NCBI GenBank assembly: GCA_963920525.1
Contig: OY986438.1
Span: forward strand, 180,770,888 to 180,834,887
Source: Dichetophora obliterata
Lineage: Eukaryota; Arthropoda; Insecta; Diptera; Sciomyzidae
Direction: 5' to 3'
Length of the DNA stretch: 64,000 nt
Of this stretch, positions 1 through 11,001 are shown piece after piece (position 1 is the first letter of the stretch; each line of letters begins with the position of its first letter). Below the pieces are notes generated by a model. The model worked only from the letters and a program-made list of their open reading frames with translations, made no database searches and was not told the origin of the DNA. Position numbers and translations under genes: made by a program.

Positions 1-39
1 AACACCCCCACCTTTCCTATCAATTCGGTCATTGCGAAA
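1..39 (-). mobile_element. Fragment of LINE-1A endonuclease region (upstream duplicate)
   Basis: The minus strand reads FRNDRIDRKGGG, a typical endonuclease motif of Jockey/CR1-type LINEs. It is the same segment as 10963-11001, where it is continuous with the rest of the element. It is cut by the Helitron at 40 and by the window edge. Confidence 0.8.
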
Positions 40-1985
40 TCTATATATATAAAATGGAATGTGTGTTTGTTTATTTGTTTGTTTGTACCTTATAGAAGAC
101 CAAACCTCTGGACCGATCTTCCTGAAATTTTCACAGCATTTAACTGGGACTCTGGCATGATTAATATGGTACTTTTTTCGACCACTCCCACTTTTACGCC
201 CACTTTTTTAAAATTATGTAATTGCTCCCATATAGTTTTTAACAGATTTACTTCAAATTGTATACACATTATACTTCAGGCGAGGTAGAAATAAACATTT
301 CTTACGCCACGCCCCTTTCATGCCCCTTTTCACGCCAAATTTAAGTTTTAAACTTTTTGTTCTCTGTACAAATTTATTCCTTCCAACGGATTATTTTTTA
401 TTTGGTAGTATATTGCTCTTAATACTGTTAACGTCGCCATATTACTATGAACCACGTCCACTTCACCGCCCCCTTTTTTTAATTCAGATACTTACTTATG
501 CCACTAACAATTTTTGCTATACAAAATACTTTTTTTGTAATATGTATTTACCTAAAGTTTTATATACTTTTTATCTACAGGTAAGATAGCCATAGATTTT
601 TTTATTACCAAATCCCCCTTTTTCGCCCCATTTTACTTTAATTATAATTAATCTGCTTTCAATATGGTATATATTTGGTGTCTTTAAAAGTGTTGATGCA
701 CAAAAACATTCTGAAATAATTTTTTATTTTAATTATTATTTTTTAATTATTATCAACACAATTAAATTTGAATACTAATATTGCACTACTTTTCCTTCAA
801 ATGTAATATGAGGTGCGATTGCCAACGCGTGTTATAACGCTTACCATATCATTGACATACTTACAATTAAAATTATGTATATGGCAATTCATTTCACTAA
901 TTAAGAACGCTTCTGATTGGCTGCCGTAAGAATAAATACTATTTCACCAAACGGGAGCTATGTTTGCAGCCATTAAAGCTGAAACTTTCACAGCATGCTA
1001 CTATGACTCTGGAAGGAATAATAGGCTATATGAAGTTTTTATGGGACAAAGGGGCGTGGCACCGTCCATATAACCCAAAAATTTAAATCGCCATATTTGG
1101 GGCATTTTTTGACCTACGTCGATGATATTTGGTACATATGGTATTGGCATAATTAGGAATACGTACCAGGAGAAAATTGGGTGGGGCCACGCCTCTTTTG
1201 AGGAAAATTAAAAATCGCAATATAGTCTTAACTGCTGGACCGATCGTCATTAAATTTTCACAATAGGATATTCTTACGAAATAATAAATTCTTGACTATA
1301 TAAAGTTATGAGTGGACAAAAGGGCGTGGCCTCGCCCATATAACCCAAAATTTAAAATCGTCATATCTTGGGCATTTTTTGACCAACAGCGGCAGTATTT
1401 GCTATATATGGTATTGGCATGAATAGAAATACGTACCAAAAGAAAAGTGGGCGGATCGCGCCCCTTTGTTTGCGATATATTGGAGGCTGGACCTGTTAAC
1501 CGATCTTAAATTTTCACAGCGTGCAGCTTTGACTCAGGAATACTAATAAACCATGCACACTTCTGCACCTACTTTTTTACTACGTTTATTAACGCCTTTA
1601 CCTCAAATTTAAAATACATAATAATTAAAATAGTGGGGTAGCCCCATTCTCTTTCTCCCACAACTTTCTGCAAAACAGCTGATTTTGTAATATGTGTTAA
1701 TCAAAATAGAGAGTGAAGTAACCCCATTCTCATTCTCCCACAACTGACTGCAAAACAGCTGATTGTGTAATTGCTGCTTTTTGATTGGTCTAAAAATAAA
1801 AAGGGGGAGCATGAAGCAAATTACATGCGGTTCAGTGCTGAATTCTAATTGGCTTACAACAAAAAAAGGGGAGAAGCATTGCAATAATTAAATTAAAATT
1901 AAATACATAAATTTTTGTATATATATAAATACTTTTAATTTTATTTTATAAAGAGGGGGTAGCGAAGTACACTGGGTTCAGCTAG
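40..1985 (+). mobile_element. Non-autonomous Helitron-like element, upstream copy (1946 bp)
   Basis: The element starts TCTATATATATAAAATGG and ends TTCAGCTAG. It lies between A (39) and T (1986), the A|T insertion rule of Helitrons. Removing it restores the LINE endonuclease frame (NYKLFRNDRIDRKGG across the join), which confirms both ends. There are no terminal inverted repeats and no Rep/helicase frame. The inside holds direct sub-repeats opening with GGACCGATC..AAATTTTCACA (near 110, 1238, 1498, and a diverged one near 975). A pair of GGGCGTGG..CCATATAACCC blocks lies at about 1030-1200 and 1318-1470, and a duplicated CCCCATTCTC..CTCCCACAAC block at about 1640-1760. The Helitron assignment rests on ends and target, not on coding capacity. 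Confidence 0.75.
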
Positions 1986-2041
1986 TAACTTATAATTTTT
2001 TAAATTCAAACAAGTGTCACTGATGTCTCAAACTAAAGCTT
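1986..2041 (-). mobile_element. LINE-1A endonuclease remnant between Helitron and Tc1-A (upstream duplicate)
   Basis: The minus strand reads DISDTCLNLKNYKL, which continues in frame into FRNDRIDRKGG on the far side of the Helitron. One in-frame TGA lies just upstream. The LINE is lost beyond the TA at 2042, where Tc1-A begins. Confidence 0.7.
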
Positions 2042-2043
2042 TA

Positions 2044-3307
2044 AAAACGAGCTCACATTGAAAGTCGGGCAGATAAGGAATTCAATGCTGAAACTAAGAA
2101 TTTAACATTTTGTTGCCAATCCTTTTTCTTATATGACTGCCTGCAACCTTTCTGGCATGGGCGCAACCAAATTTTTAAAAACTTCAGCTCCAATCTGATT
2201 CCACTCCTGAAGAGTAGTTAGGATACTTTTTTTTAGGATTGGATCTTTAGTTGCCCATCTCTGGTACTGCACTCAGGGTTCAAGTTCATCTCATAGATGT
2301 TCTATAACATTTTAATCTGGGCCTTGTGAGGTTGTTTTTATGACATTTGGACAAATATTAAGTACACAATTCTTTACCGAGAGTGTCATATGTTTCAGGT
2401 CACTGTCTTGGTAAAACTAAAAATTGTCTGCAATCCTCTATTTACCCGCACTTTCTTTTACTTGCGCCATGAGAATGTCAAGGAACATATTTTTGTCCAT
2501 TATACCTTCAATAAAATGAATCCTTCCAACATCAGACGCAGCCCGAAACCATGACTGATCCTCTACCATGCTTAATCGTATGTTTAGAATTTTTATTGCA
2601 AAATTCTTCATTCGGTTTTCGCTTTCCATCTGAACCATATAAATTAAATAAACTCTCATCGGTAAACAAAACCTGTACTAAAAATTTATTATTTAAAAGT
2701 GCTAAAGATCTTAATGTATTCTGTTTTATTAACCTTGCTCCAGAATAGAAAGTCTTTGGTCATCTGCTCATGCACGAAATTGGGGCGTTCTATTACATTT
2801 TTCTTTCTAATACAGTGCTTTTTTTGTGCTACTCCTCAATTTAAGCATTTTTTTCTCAAAACTCTTCAAATTGTTTCTGAGTGTACACTCTTTATCAAAT
2901 TGAGTTTTAACATGACCTCTAGTTTTAGTGCAAATAAAAATGGGTCTTTTAGTATTTCTCTTAAAAAATACCTTTCATCTTTGGAGCTAAGTTAATTTTT
3001 AGTTACTGTACGTTCTTTATTGCATATTCTCTTATCTTGTATATAATGCTTGATTATATCGTGCACTGTTGATTTACTTAAGGCGATTTGTGCGATTTGT
3101 CGCTCGGATATTCCTTTCAAATAATAATCCATCAAGATCTGCCTTTCTGCCAGTGTTGATTGATTTACTTTTCGAGAAATGTTTATTTTTTTAAGTTTTG
3201 CGTTTGAGTGAAGTTATTCCAACAGTAGTAAAAGTTGTAAGCAGGAATAACGGACCACAATTTGCAATTTTTCTTAACTTGCCCGACTTTCAATGTGAGC
3301 TCGTTTT
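2044..3307 (-). mobile_element. Tc1-type element A with decayed transposase, upstream copy (1264 bp)
   Basis: Inverted ends AAAACGAGCTCACATTGAAA at 2044 and the mirror copy ending at 3307 are flanked by TA (2042-2043 and 3308-3309), the Tc1/mariner target duplication. The minus strand carries a transposase relic. Confidence 0.88.
2102..3190 (-). pseudogene. Tc1-type transposase pseudogene (upstream duplicate)
   Basis: Reading the minus strand, an N-terminal helix-turn-helix is clear at about 3150-3020 (ERQIAQIALSKSTVHDIIK), the DNA-binding domain that recognises the element's own ends. Next come a mutated segment ending ERPNFVHEQMTKDFLFW, a segment containing GRIHFIEGIMDKNMFLDIL (2438-2659), then FYQDSDLKH around the second catalytic aspartate and a broken PD..VIEHL.DELEP, corresponding to the family's NPIEHLWDEL block. 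Several in-frame stops and lost residues (first near 2993) rule out an active DDE transposase. The length and domain order fit a roughly 340-residue Tc1 protein. An identical relic lies at 13064-14152. Confidence 0.8.
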
Positions 3308-3309
3308 TA

Positions 3310-3501
3310 TAGGTTTGTTTCGATTTAAATTTGTTTCACCGTTATGTTCTAATTTTTTAATTATGTTTCTGTTTAATTTTGTTCACCAAAAAATAACGTT
3401 TTGAAAAAATATATATTGCAATATTCTTCAAACATTTTTATTTCTGAAATCAATGCGAAAGTGCTTAGAAATGCCTGCTCGACTTTCGTTGTGAGCCACT
3501 G
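3310..3501. mobile_element. Right arm of Tc1-type element B (upstream duplicate)
   Basis: The reverse complement begins CAGTGGCTCACAACGAAAGT and matches 7973-8146 over about 175 bp, including GCACTTTCGCATTG and TTAGAACATAACGG. It is flanked outside by TA (3502-3503). The CAGT start and TA target are typical of Tc1/mariner ends. Its matching left arm in this copy would lie upstream of the window. Confidence 0.8.
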
Positions 3502-3503
3502 TA

Positions 3504-4667
3504 TGTGGTGATGAACAACATGTCGCTGATTTCGTGTAAGACCGTCACAGCTCAAAATTTGTTTTTTTTTAGTTTAATATACAGAAGTATTCATTGTTAT
3601 CATATCTTCAATTTGAGTGAATTCCAGACCGATTTGCTGTTAATTGACGGTTTTCAGATGCTTGTGTCGTTTTGACTTTTAACGATTTCTTCACTTTTTT
3701 GTATCAATAACATTTCATTTCTATTTACACCAAAACTTTTTTAAAATTTCTGCCTAATTTTTCCACAATAACGATTTATTATACCATAAACCATTTTTTG
3801 AATAAAAATCCAAGCAAGCAACCTAATATTTTTTGTAGTAATAAAGTACCTTAGTAAAGTATTTATATGTGCACAAATATTTTTTTTATTTTCTCCCTAG
3901 CTTATAACAACATAATATTTGTATATATTTCTTAAGTAGAAAAAAGTAGTATAAAAGCAAATTTGACATCTCACAAAAATAAATAACTATTTTTTTTTTG
4001 GCGGAATATATTTTTAAAAAAATTCTGTCGAGCCGTTAGCTGATTTTTTTGGTTTATTTGAATGGTGATCAGATATTCGAATAATAATCGCCATCAGCTA
4101 CAATCGCACACACAAATGAATGCATTCATATGGCTCAAGCTCGTAAACAATGGTTTGCGAATGAATACGAAGGCAGCATTCAGACAATGAAGACATTCGG
4201 ACGCTTCGCTTGAAACTCGAGCGTCTGCAACTCAATATATATACTTTTATACCTCCCTGCCGTTCTCCAGCAACGCGTTCCTCTTTGTTGTTGTTCCTGT
4301 TTGTTTTCATTTAGTTAATTTTTTGCGAACCCATTCCTATTAAATATTTAATTAAATATCCGCGACAAATGGGTACTTCAAATGTCGCACAGCAAATATC
4401 ATAAAAGCTGCAATTCGTTAGAGTGACGCAATTTTTTTTTCAACACGTTCAGACGTTTTCCATTCATTCGCCAGCCATGAAACGAAAATGCAATAAATAC
4501 GTACGATATATTCTCGTTAGCGTTTTTTTTTTTACTTTGAGAGCTGCAATTAATATATTTTTCATGGAGGGAATGAACGTAAAAGCATGCATTTTCTTGC
4601 GAATGTTACTAATATCTTGCTTTGTTGTGCATTCTTGTGTCGTAGACGTTCGTTATTACGAGTGCTC
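3504..4667. other. Non-coding duplicated flank
   Basis: AT-rich sequence between Tc1-B and the MITE. No conserved protein or RNA was recognised. Short open frames here (at most 82 codons) have no recognisable motif. The identical sequence is at 14466-15629. Confidence 0.6.
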
Positions 4668-4699
4668 TTAGGCTGCCCGCAGAGTAAACGCCGACGCAG
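4668..4699. mobile_element. Broken left arm of hairpin MITE at the duplication junction
   Basis: TTA (4668-4670) is followed by GGCTGCCCGCAGAGTAAACG and a few more bases of the MITE that is complete at 15633-15771. The match stops at base 4699. The next base starts the hoe-derived sequence, so this is the chimeric breakpoint. Confidence 0.85.
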
Positions 4700-6517
4700 C
4701 CATTTGTTCCTGTGGACGATTTGACAAGAGGCTTCAATCCAGATGTTAAATATTTGACTTTACACATAAAACGCGTATTTTACGACGACCATCGAGTCAT
4801 AATTGCCGAAAAAGTAGTTACTAAGACGTTGAAAATTGAAGTGTCGGAAACGACTAGTAATGTTTTAAAAAAGCATGTGTTTAATGTAGAAACCGACACA
4901 GCACCAGATACAGAACTTCATTTTGTTGCCAGTACAAACAATCTACAGCCTTTGACGATTATTGTCATATTTGATGAAATGCCCGTAGATAAGCACTTGG
5001 GCATTATTTATGGTACAATCATTTTATTCGGTCTATATATAATGATTATTTGGGAGATTGTCAATCGTACCTTTGCGGCTATGATTGCCTCTATAATGGC
5101 TCTCGCGGTTCTGGGCGTCATGAATGCAAGACCTTCTTTGGGAACAATCATGGGCTGGATTGATGTAGAGACCTTGATGCTGCTCTTTGGCATGATGATT
5201 CTGGTAGCTGTACTTTCGGAATCTGGTATTTTTGACTACTTGGCCGTTTATGCCTTCAAAATAACAAGCGGTAGTGTTTGGCCGCTCATCAACTGTCTGT
5301 GTATCTTCGCTGCAGTCCTATCATCATTTTTGGATAACGTTACAATGATGATGTTGATGACACCGGTAGCCATACGTCTATGTGAAGTACTTGATTTAAG
5401 CCCAATGCCGGTTCTCTTGTGCATGGTAATATGCTCAAATATTGGAGCCGCTCTCACACCGGTAGGTGACCCACCAAATGTTATAATAGCAACAAATCCA
5501 TTCATGGAAGAGAATGGTGTAAATTTTGGCGTTTTTGTATTGCATATGCTTCCCGGTGTAGTTGTAGCTTTCTTTACAACGTATGCGCAATTGCGCTTCA
5601 AGTATCGCAAAATCAAAGATCTCAGCAGTAAGGATACACCCGAGGTAGAGGAACTCAAGCATGAGATACTTGTATGGGAACGTCTTGCAGCCGGCATAGC
5701 AGCTCTATCTTATGACGAGGACAATGTGCGCGGTATACTTATGAAGAAAATCAATAACTTAAATGCCAAACTGAATGAGATGACTGCCACGCAGTCAGCA
5801 GCAAAAAGTTTTGCAGAGACTCTCAAAGATTTGGAAGCAGAATATCCATTAAAGAATAAGGTGCTGCTCTATAAGTCAGGCGTTACCTTCGTCTTTGTTA
5901 TCGGTCTCTTCTGTGTGCATTCAATTCCGAATTTGGTACACTTAACAATGGGTTGGATAGCTTTGTTGGGCGCTATGATGTTACTCATACTGAGCGATAT
6001 CAAGGACATGGAAGCAATTTTGGCTCGAGTTGAATGGTCAACGTTGCTTTTTTTTGCTTCGCTCTTTGTTCTAATGGAATGCCTCGCGGAATTGGGACTC
6101 ATCGAGGTAATTGGCAACTTTGCAGTCAAATTAATTTTGGGTGTTAGTCCGGAAAATCGTCTGATGTTGGCTCTGATCATTATACTCTGGCTTACCTCGA
6201 TATCTGCGGCATTTCTCGACAATATTCCAGTAGCAACAATGATGTTGAAGATAGTTATATCGCTTGCAAATAATGAGGATCTTCAACTGCCGTTACATCC
6301 GTTGGCTTGGGCTCTGGCTTTTGGAGCTTGTTTCGGTGGCAATGGAACGCTGATTGGCGCCTCAGCTAATGTTGTCTGTGCCGGAGTTGCAGAGCAGCAT
6401 GGATATAAGATAGGTTTTTTAGACTTCTTTGTTGTTGGGTTCCCAATTGTGCTTGGAAGTACAACAGTGGCAACAGCTTATCTACTCATAGCTCATTGTG
6501 TGTTTGAGTGGCATTGA
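4700..6517 (+). CDS. hoe: P protein / OCA2-family membrane transporter (hoepel-like), 5'-truncated copy
   Basis: About 605 codons of an OCA2/hoepel protein, a polytopic channel/transporter of the ArsB/NhaD (ion transporter) superfamily. Vertebrate OCA2 acts on melanosome pH; the fly role is less clear. Counting residues from the GTG at 4712, a luminal-loop-like N-terminal region (1-90) is followed by about a dozen membrane segments. Family signatures are FLDNVT (206-211), VGDPPNVII (251-259), a cytoplasmic loop rich in charge (about 295-382), a second repeat FLDNIP (501-506) and GGNGTLIGASANVV (542-555). The C-terminus ends normally at TGA 6515-6517. Full-length OCA2 proteins are about 700-840 residues, so the N-terminus is missing. 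The frame is open only from 4688, after TAA at 4685, and has no ATG before 4979. The join at 4699/4700 fuses it to a broken MITE, so it is probably the truncated duplicate of a complete gene upstream. The 1.8 kb are uninterrupted by introns. The family call is very strong; whether this copy is expressed is unknown. Confidence 0.93.
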   Translation, partial: PFVPVDDLTRGFNPDVKYLTLHIKRVFYDDHRVIIAEKVVTKTLKIEVSETTSNVLKKHVFNVETDTAPDTELHFVASTNNLQPLTIIVIFDEMPVDKHLGIIYGTIILFGLYIMIIWEIVNRTFAAMIASIMALAVLGVMNARPSLGTIMGWIDVETLMLLFGMMILVAVLSESGIFDYLAVYAFKITSGSVWPLINCLCIFAAVLSSFLDNVTMMMLMTPVAIRLCEVLDLSPMPVLLCMVICSNIGAALTPVGDPPNVIIATNPFMEENGVNFGVFVLHMLPGVVVAFFTTYAQLRFKYRKIKDLSSKDTPEVEELKHEILVWERLAAGIAALSYDEDNVRGILMKKINNLNAKLNEMTATQSAAKSFAETLKDLEAEYPLKNKVLLYKSGVTFVFVIGLFCVHSIPNLVHLTMGWIALLGAMMLLILSDIKDMEAILARVEWSTLLFFASLFVLMECLAELGLIEVIGNFAVKLILGVSPENRLMLALIIILWLTSISAAFLDNIPVATMMLKIVISLANNEDLQLPLHPLAWALAFGACFGGNGTLIGASANVVCAGVAEQHGYKIGFLDFFVVGFPIVLGSTTVATAYLLIAHCVFEWH

Positions 6518-6535
6518 TTTCTTGAGTTGATATTC

Positions 6536-6541
6536 AATAAA
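6536..6541 (+). terminator. Polyadenylation signal of the hoe copy
   Basis: AATAAA lies 19 bases after the hoe stop codon, consistent with a very short 3' UTR and with the 3' end of the gene being genuine and complete. Confidence 0.6.
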
Positions 6542-7970
6542 TGAAGGCATAAAAATGATATTGATAAGTTGATTAATTGATTGGGCATGATTGAGATTGT
6601 GAGCTGAAAATGAGTGCATCACAATTATTCACTCCTTTAAGGAGTTGTGCTGTAATGTGCTCGATTTGTGCTGCAAAGTTTTGTAAAGAGGTTTTGGAAA
6701 ACTTTTATACTTGCAAAACAAAAGAAGCTACTTTGCTTTTAATAGTTTGCCCCAACAACTTGTTAGTTGTTCTGTTATGTGCTCAAGTTGTGCCGAAATG
6801 AGCCACACAGTTTTTTGTCAGTTTTAATAGGAATTTGCTTATTTTTTAAGTTGAAGAATTTCAAATCCACTTTTAACATTTTTTTCAAAATTTCTTAATT
6901 GTGCTGTAATGTACTTGCTTTGTGCTGTTATTTTCTATACAAGTTTTTAGGTTTATTTTTTACATGTCAAAAATTGATTAAAAGTGATGTTCCAATTGTC
7001 TAAAGTTGAAATATTAAATTTTTTTTCAAATCATTGTAGATCAGTTTTTAATGTAAATTATTAATTTAAAACAAAAGAAATTGGCCATTTCAGCCCTAGA
7101 AAAGACTTTGACCGAGCTTCTATTGAAGAATTTTAATTTATGAAATAAAACATTCCTAAAAAAGCTGCAAAATAGCCAGTGAAACATCGCTCGATGATGC
7201 GATTGGTAAAAGTTGGACAGAAATTATTATTTTGTGGATTTATTTGGTAGTTTTCTATATTCAAGGTGTTAGGAGAGTAAAAAAAAAATACTTTACAAAT
7301 TTTGGCGTGGCATATGCCAAACACATGTTGCGCTATATCTTAGAAATGAGGTAAACTACTATAACAATATGAAACATAGACGTCTAATATGTGATTTCCA
7401 ACATGTGTAAAAAATATCGGTGGAAAACTTACATGTGCGACATTATAGAACTATTTCTAGTAGAGGAGCACTCCCAGAACACGACTTCATATTCCATTTT
7501 ATTGTAGAGGGTCTTAATTTTTTTGAATTGGTCAATTCATTCTGCAGGTTGTTGGACCCTTTCAAATTTCTTTAATAATAAAAAATGAGAAAGAAAAACA
7601 AAGCTGCTTGTAAGGGACTCATTTGCCCAACAGAAATGTACGGATAATAAGATGGAGGTATTCCTAATTCCTCCTAATCCACCACTCGCCCGATATTTAT
7701 TTTTTCTTACAAATTTGTCGCCTGAGTAGGATTTTTTGGTAGCAAGAGAGACCATGAAAAGCGTTCTTGAAAATCAACATGTATGTACTGCAAGAATATG
7801 TACTTAAACGCTTGATTTGATGAAGTTGGTACACCAAGCTGCCAGCACACGTCGGCCATGATAAGATTTAGCTCTTTTCCATCGAAACGATTCTCAAAAG
7901 GCAGCGTGACCTAATGGATTAACTCTTCCTGCTTATCAGAATCCGTGGGTACTTGTTTAAAGAAAAAATC
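6542..7970. other. Non-coding spacer with three spaced TGTGCTG motifs
   Basis: No gene was recognised. A motif resembling TTGTGCTGTAATGTGCT occurs three times at about 6644, 6767 and 6898, spaced roughly 125-130 bp, suggesting an old tandem repeat. The rest shows no structure that I can support. Confidence 0.45.
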
Positions 7971-8474
7971 TACAATAGCTCACAACGAAAGTCGGGCAGG
8001 CATTTCTTAGCACTTTCGCATTGGTTTCAGGAATGAAAATGTAAGAAGAAACTTGGAGTAAATATTTTTTTCAAAACGTTCTTTATTGGTGAGCAAAATT
8101 AAACAGAAACATAGTTCAAAAATTAGAACATAACGGTAAGACAAAATAAAATTTTTTTTGTTTATTTTGTTTTTTTATTTATTTAAAGAAAAGGTTCACA
8201 AATAAGACAGAATCTTTTAAGTGCAGTAAGAATAAAGATATATAACAAAATAACAAGTGATAAACAACAAAAAAAATAATTAAAAATTCAACTTAATACA
8301 ATCAATATCATTTAACTAAAAGATCTAATCAAAATAATAATTAATTCAAAATTAAATCAAACAAAAATCGAAAAATCGACAAAATCAAGAATAACAACAA
8401 ATAAAGATTAAGTAATTTTAATTAAAGTAAGGTTTTTTAAATACAATTGCATAGAATTAGTGAAAGAGAGATAC

Positions 8475-9731
8475 TTAAGAGAAATGTTGGAAAATTACAT
8501 GCTTAAAGTTGCGTTTAGTTGTAATACTTTTTATACTTAAAGCCAGTGAATTCCACAATCTGATGGCGTTCACGTAAAAGAGTCTGTTAGAGTTTAAAAA
8601 ATTATAAGTAGGGATTAAAAGATTCAGATTTCTAGTTGACCTACAAAATTGTAGCTTTTCAAATAAGTAATCAGGAGTGCGAGTACAGATCAGGTTGTGT
8701 AAAAAAATGCAGTTTCTAGCATCCAAATAGTTGAAGATGTTGCAACCGAGTACTTTGTTACTCAAGTGACTAATGCGGTCAAACTTTCTAAAACCAAAAA
8801 TGTATCTTACAGCATTATTAAACACAAGTTGTAACTTAAGCTTGGATCGGGAATCAACTTTACTATACACTATATCTGAGTAGGAGATAATTGGCACAAT
8901 CAGCTGAAATACTAATTTTTTTCTAGTCTCTACAGGCACAAATGATGCAGTCCACCTAAGGTTTCGCAGTACATAATAAACCTTGCTAACAACGGAATTT
9001 ACATGATCTTCGCACGAGAGTGAAGAGTTAATATAAAAACCGAGATTTTTAACCTTATCAACAAATTTGAGCTCGATACCATCTACGAAAATTCCCGGTA
9101 TATTAAGGAAGGAGTAACTAGATTTAAAAACCGGCAAAACAAATGATTTAAGTGGATTAAGGATAAGGTTGTTAGCATTAGCCCAATTTGTTATTTTGCA
9201 CAAGTCTTCGTTTAATTTCATACATAAATCATCAACGTGACCAATAGGTGTGGACAGGTACAACTGAAGATCATCCGCATATGCATGCATGGTAACATGA
9301 TTGCATATTCTGAAGATGTCATTAATGAACATCGTAAATAAAAGCGGACCAAGTACCGAGCCTTGAGGTACCCCACAGGTTAAATTTCTGAAAGCGGACA
9401 AACAATTTCCCACCCTGACTCTTTGAGACCTTCTGACTAAATAACTTTATAACAGACGCACCGCCGAAACAGAAAAACCAAATTCTAACTCTAGTTTCCG
9501 ACATAAAATTGCATGACCAACTGAATCAAAAGCTTTGGAAAAGTCTAACAGGCACAGCAAGCTTATGTGCCCCAGATCATATGGCTGTCTAATGTCATCC
9601 AAGATTTTAACAATAGCTGTAGAGCAGCTGTGGCCTGATCGAAAGCCTGACTGAAGTGGGGACATAAGATTATATTTTTTTATGTGTTCCGAGATTTGCA
9701 CGGCCATTTTAGACTCCAACACTTTAGACAA
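8475..9731 (-). pseudogene. Reverse transcriptase of LINE-1A (frameshifted)
   Basis: Two overlapping frames carry one reverse transcriptase. 9731-9447 has the fingers/palm start (LQSGFRSGHSC, LLDFSKAFDSVGHAIL, with the first catalytic aspartate). 9413-8475 has CGVPQGSVLGPLLF and the catalytic box AYADDLQLYL, followed by a thumb and C-terminal region that ends at 8475. The shift between the frames near 9420-9450 makes the gene non-functional. The motif set matches non-LTR retrotransposons with an upstream AP-endonuclease; I see no RNase H domain. Confidence 0.88.
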
Positions 9732-9777
9732 TGATGATAAGAGACTTACTGGGCGAAAATCAGCTGGTTCATGAGCA

Positions 9778-10449
9778 TTATTTTTTTTTTTTGGCTATTG
9801 GAATGATTGTCGCTGCTTTCCAAGCCTCAGGAAAACAAGAACTTGTGAAACAGTGATTAAATATGTGCGTCAAAGGACTTAATATGTACGACAAAATGAT
9901 TTTAATAAATTTTATTGATATACCATCCTCACCGACGGCATTTGATTTAATCTTATTTACACAACGAGCAACCTCATACTCATCCACAGCAACTAACTCA
10001 AAATTAAATGGACTTACAGAATTATTAAATCTTATACTAACAGTAGACGCTATTTGTGTAGATGATGTGCTTGTAATAAAATACTCATTAAGAATATTAG
10101 GGTCTACCTGACACTCGTCCGTCTTAACATTACATACCCTAGCAAGTCTTAAGTTGTTCCAAAGCTTTTTGGATGGTTGTCCAAATTCTAGTTTAGACAT
10201 GAAAAACTTACGTTTTGCTATTGAGGGGTTTCTTCTCCAACGATTGTACATTTTCTTACGTTTTTTTAGAGCCAACTTAACATTATTTGTAAACCAAGGA
10301 CAACATTTATCTGAAACACGACGAGAAATTAATGAAACATGTAAGTCGAACAATGCACAAATTTTAGTAACGAAGAAATTTAATTTGTCATTAACAGAAC
10401 TAAAAAACCAACAATCAGACCAATTTATTGAAGATAGATCATTAAACAA
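9778..10449 (-). pseudogene. LINE-1A linker between endonuclease and reverse transcriptase
   Basis: A 223-codon frame containing CCPWFTNNVKLALKKRKKMY and, near its end, VGEDGISIKFIK and FNHCFTSSCFPEAWKAATII. These correspond to the standard regions just before the reverse transcriptase fingers in CR1/Jockey-type LINEs (W-K rich linker, then the 'G.DGI..K' and 'FP..WK.A.I.PI.K' blocks). It ends at a run of lysine codons (poly-T on the plus strand at 9780-9792), where a length change in the homopolymer probably breaks the frame to the reverse transcriptase. Confidence 0.8.
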
Positions 10450-10501
10450 AGATGCATAATCGACAGATTTATAGTCACGAAAACAAAAAGTTCCTTACGT
10501 T

Positions 10502-11001
10502 TCATTTGGTGTGAGATTTATATTTAAAGACAAAAAATAAGATCTTGGTCAGATATAAAAGAAAGTTGGTCAAAAAGCAAAACATTAGAAACATCAGAGA
10601 CAACAAAAGGATCCAATAAACTCGGAGAAGCGTTAGTAGCGTAACGTGTAGGTATGCTTGTATTAACTGTATGAAGTCCAACTTCAGCAAGTTTGTCGAA
10701 AAATTGCCTAACAAGATTATCCATCGATAAAATGTTTATATTGAAATCTCCACATATAACAAAATGATCATAGTCAATTGCTAAATTTGACACACTAGCA
10801 AAAAAACGATCTAAGCAACAACTATGTACGATACGGATTATACATACACGACAAAAACACTTTGGCACGATTATCACAAATTTCAACATTAAGAAATTCA
10901 ACCTCTGATCCACTGGACATCCCTAACAGATTAACATTTAAATAGTTTTTGCAGTAAATAGCAACACCCCCACCTTTCCTATCAATTCGGTCATTGCGAA
11001 A
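10502..11001 (-). pseudogene. AP-endonuclease domain of LINE-1A (partial, frameshifted)
   Basis: The minus strand starts FRNDRIDRKGGGVAIYCKNYL, a conserved endonuclease core. After a frame change it continues through FVICGDFNINILS (the GDFN metal-binding motif) and YATNASPSLLDPFVVSDVS to FISDQDLIF. The usual SDH triad is SDQ here, so the catalytic histidine is lost. The domain is cut at 11001/12948 by the Helitron. Confidence 0.8.

Larger units (their letters stand above)
1..4699. repeat. Upstream copy (visible part) of a >=10.96-kb tandem duplication
   Basis: This stretch recurs at 10963-15661 with a constant 10962-bp offset. Every open frame in it has an identical translation in the other copy, and every line I compared by eye matched, so there are no indels and no visible substitutions. 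It begins inside a retrotransposon fragment, so the repeat almost certainly continues upstream of the window. It ends at 4699 inside a MITE whose intact form is seen at the end of the second copy. This implies a very recent tandem duplication of the unit 4700-15661, or an assembly duplication. Individual elements are listed separately. Confidence 0.93.
8150..11001 (-). mobile_element. LINE-1A: degenerate non-LTR retrotransposon (CR1/Jockey type)
   Basis: Minus-strand element, 3' end near 8150 with an A-rich tail containing AAATAAATAAAAAAAC. From 5' to 3' it has an endonuclease domain (11001-10524; FRNDRIDRKGGG, then ICGDFNINIL), a linker (10449-9778) and a reverse transcriptase (9731-8475). 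The domain order is that of an APE-type LINE. The frame is broken at several points and the 5' part with any ORF1 is absent. The endonuclease is split by the Helitron, with 12948-13003 on its far side. Confidence 0.88.

Noticed and set aside
61..589. Short plus-strand frames near the window start
   Set aside because: They lie in the non-coding Helitron and recur only because of the large duplication.
1609..1884. 91-codon minus-strand frame in the Helitron
   Set aside because: It comes from the duplicated CCCCATTCTC block; no Rep or helicase similarity.
5248..5697. 149-codon minus-strand frame inside hoe
   Set aside because: Antisense shadow of the strongly conserved OCA2 frame.
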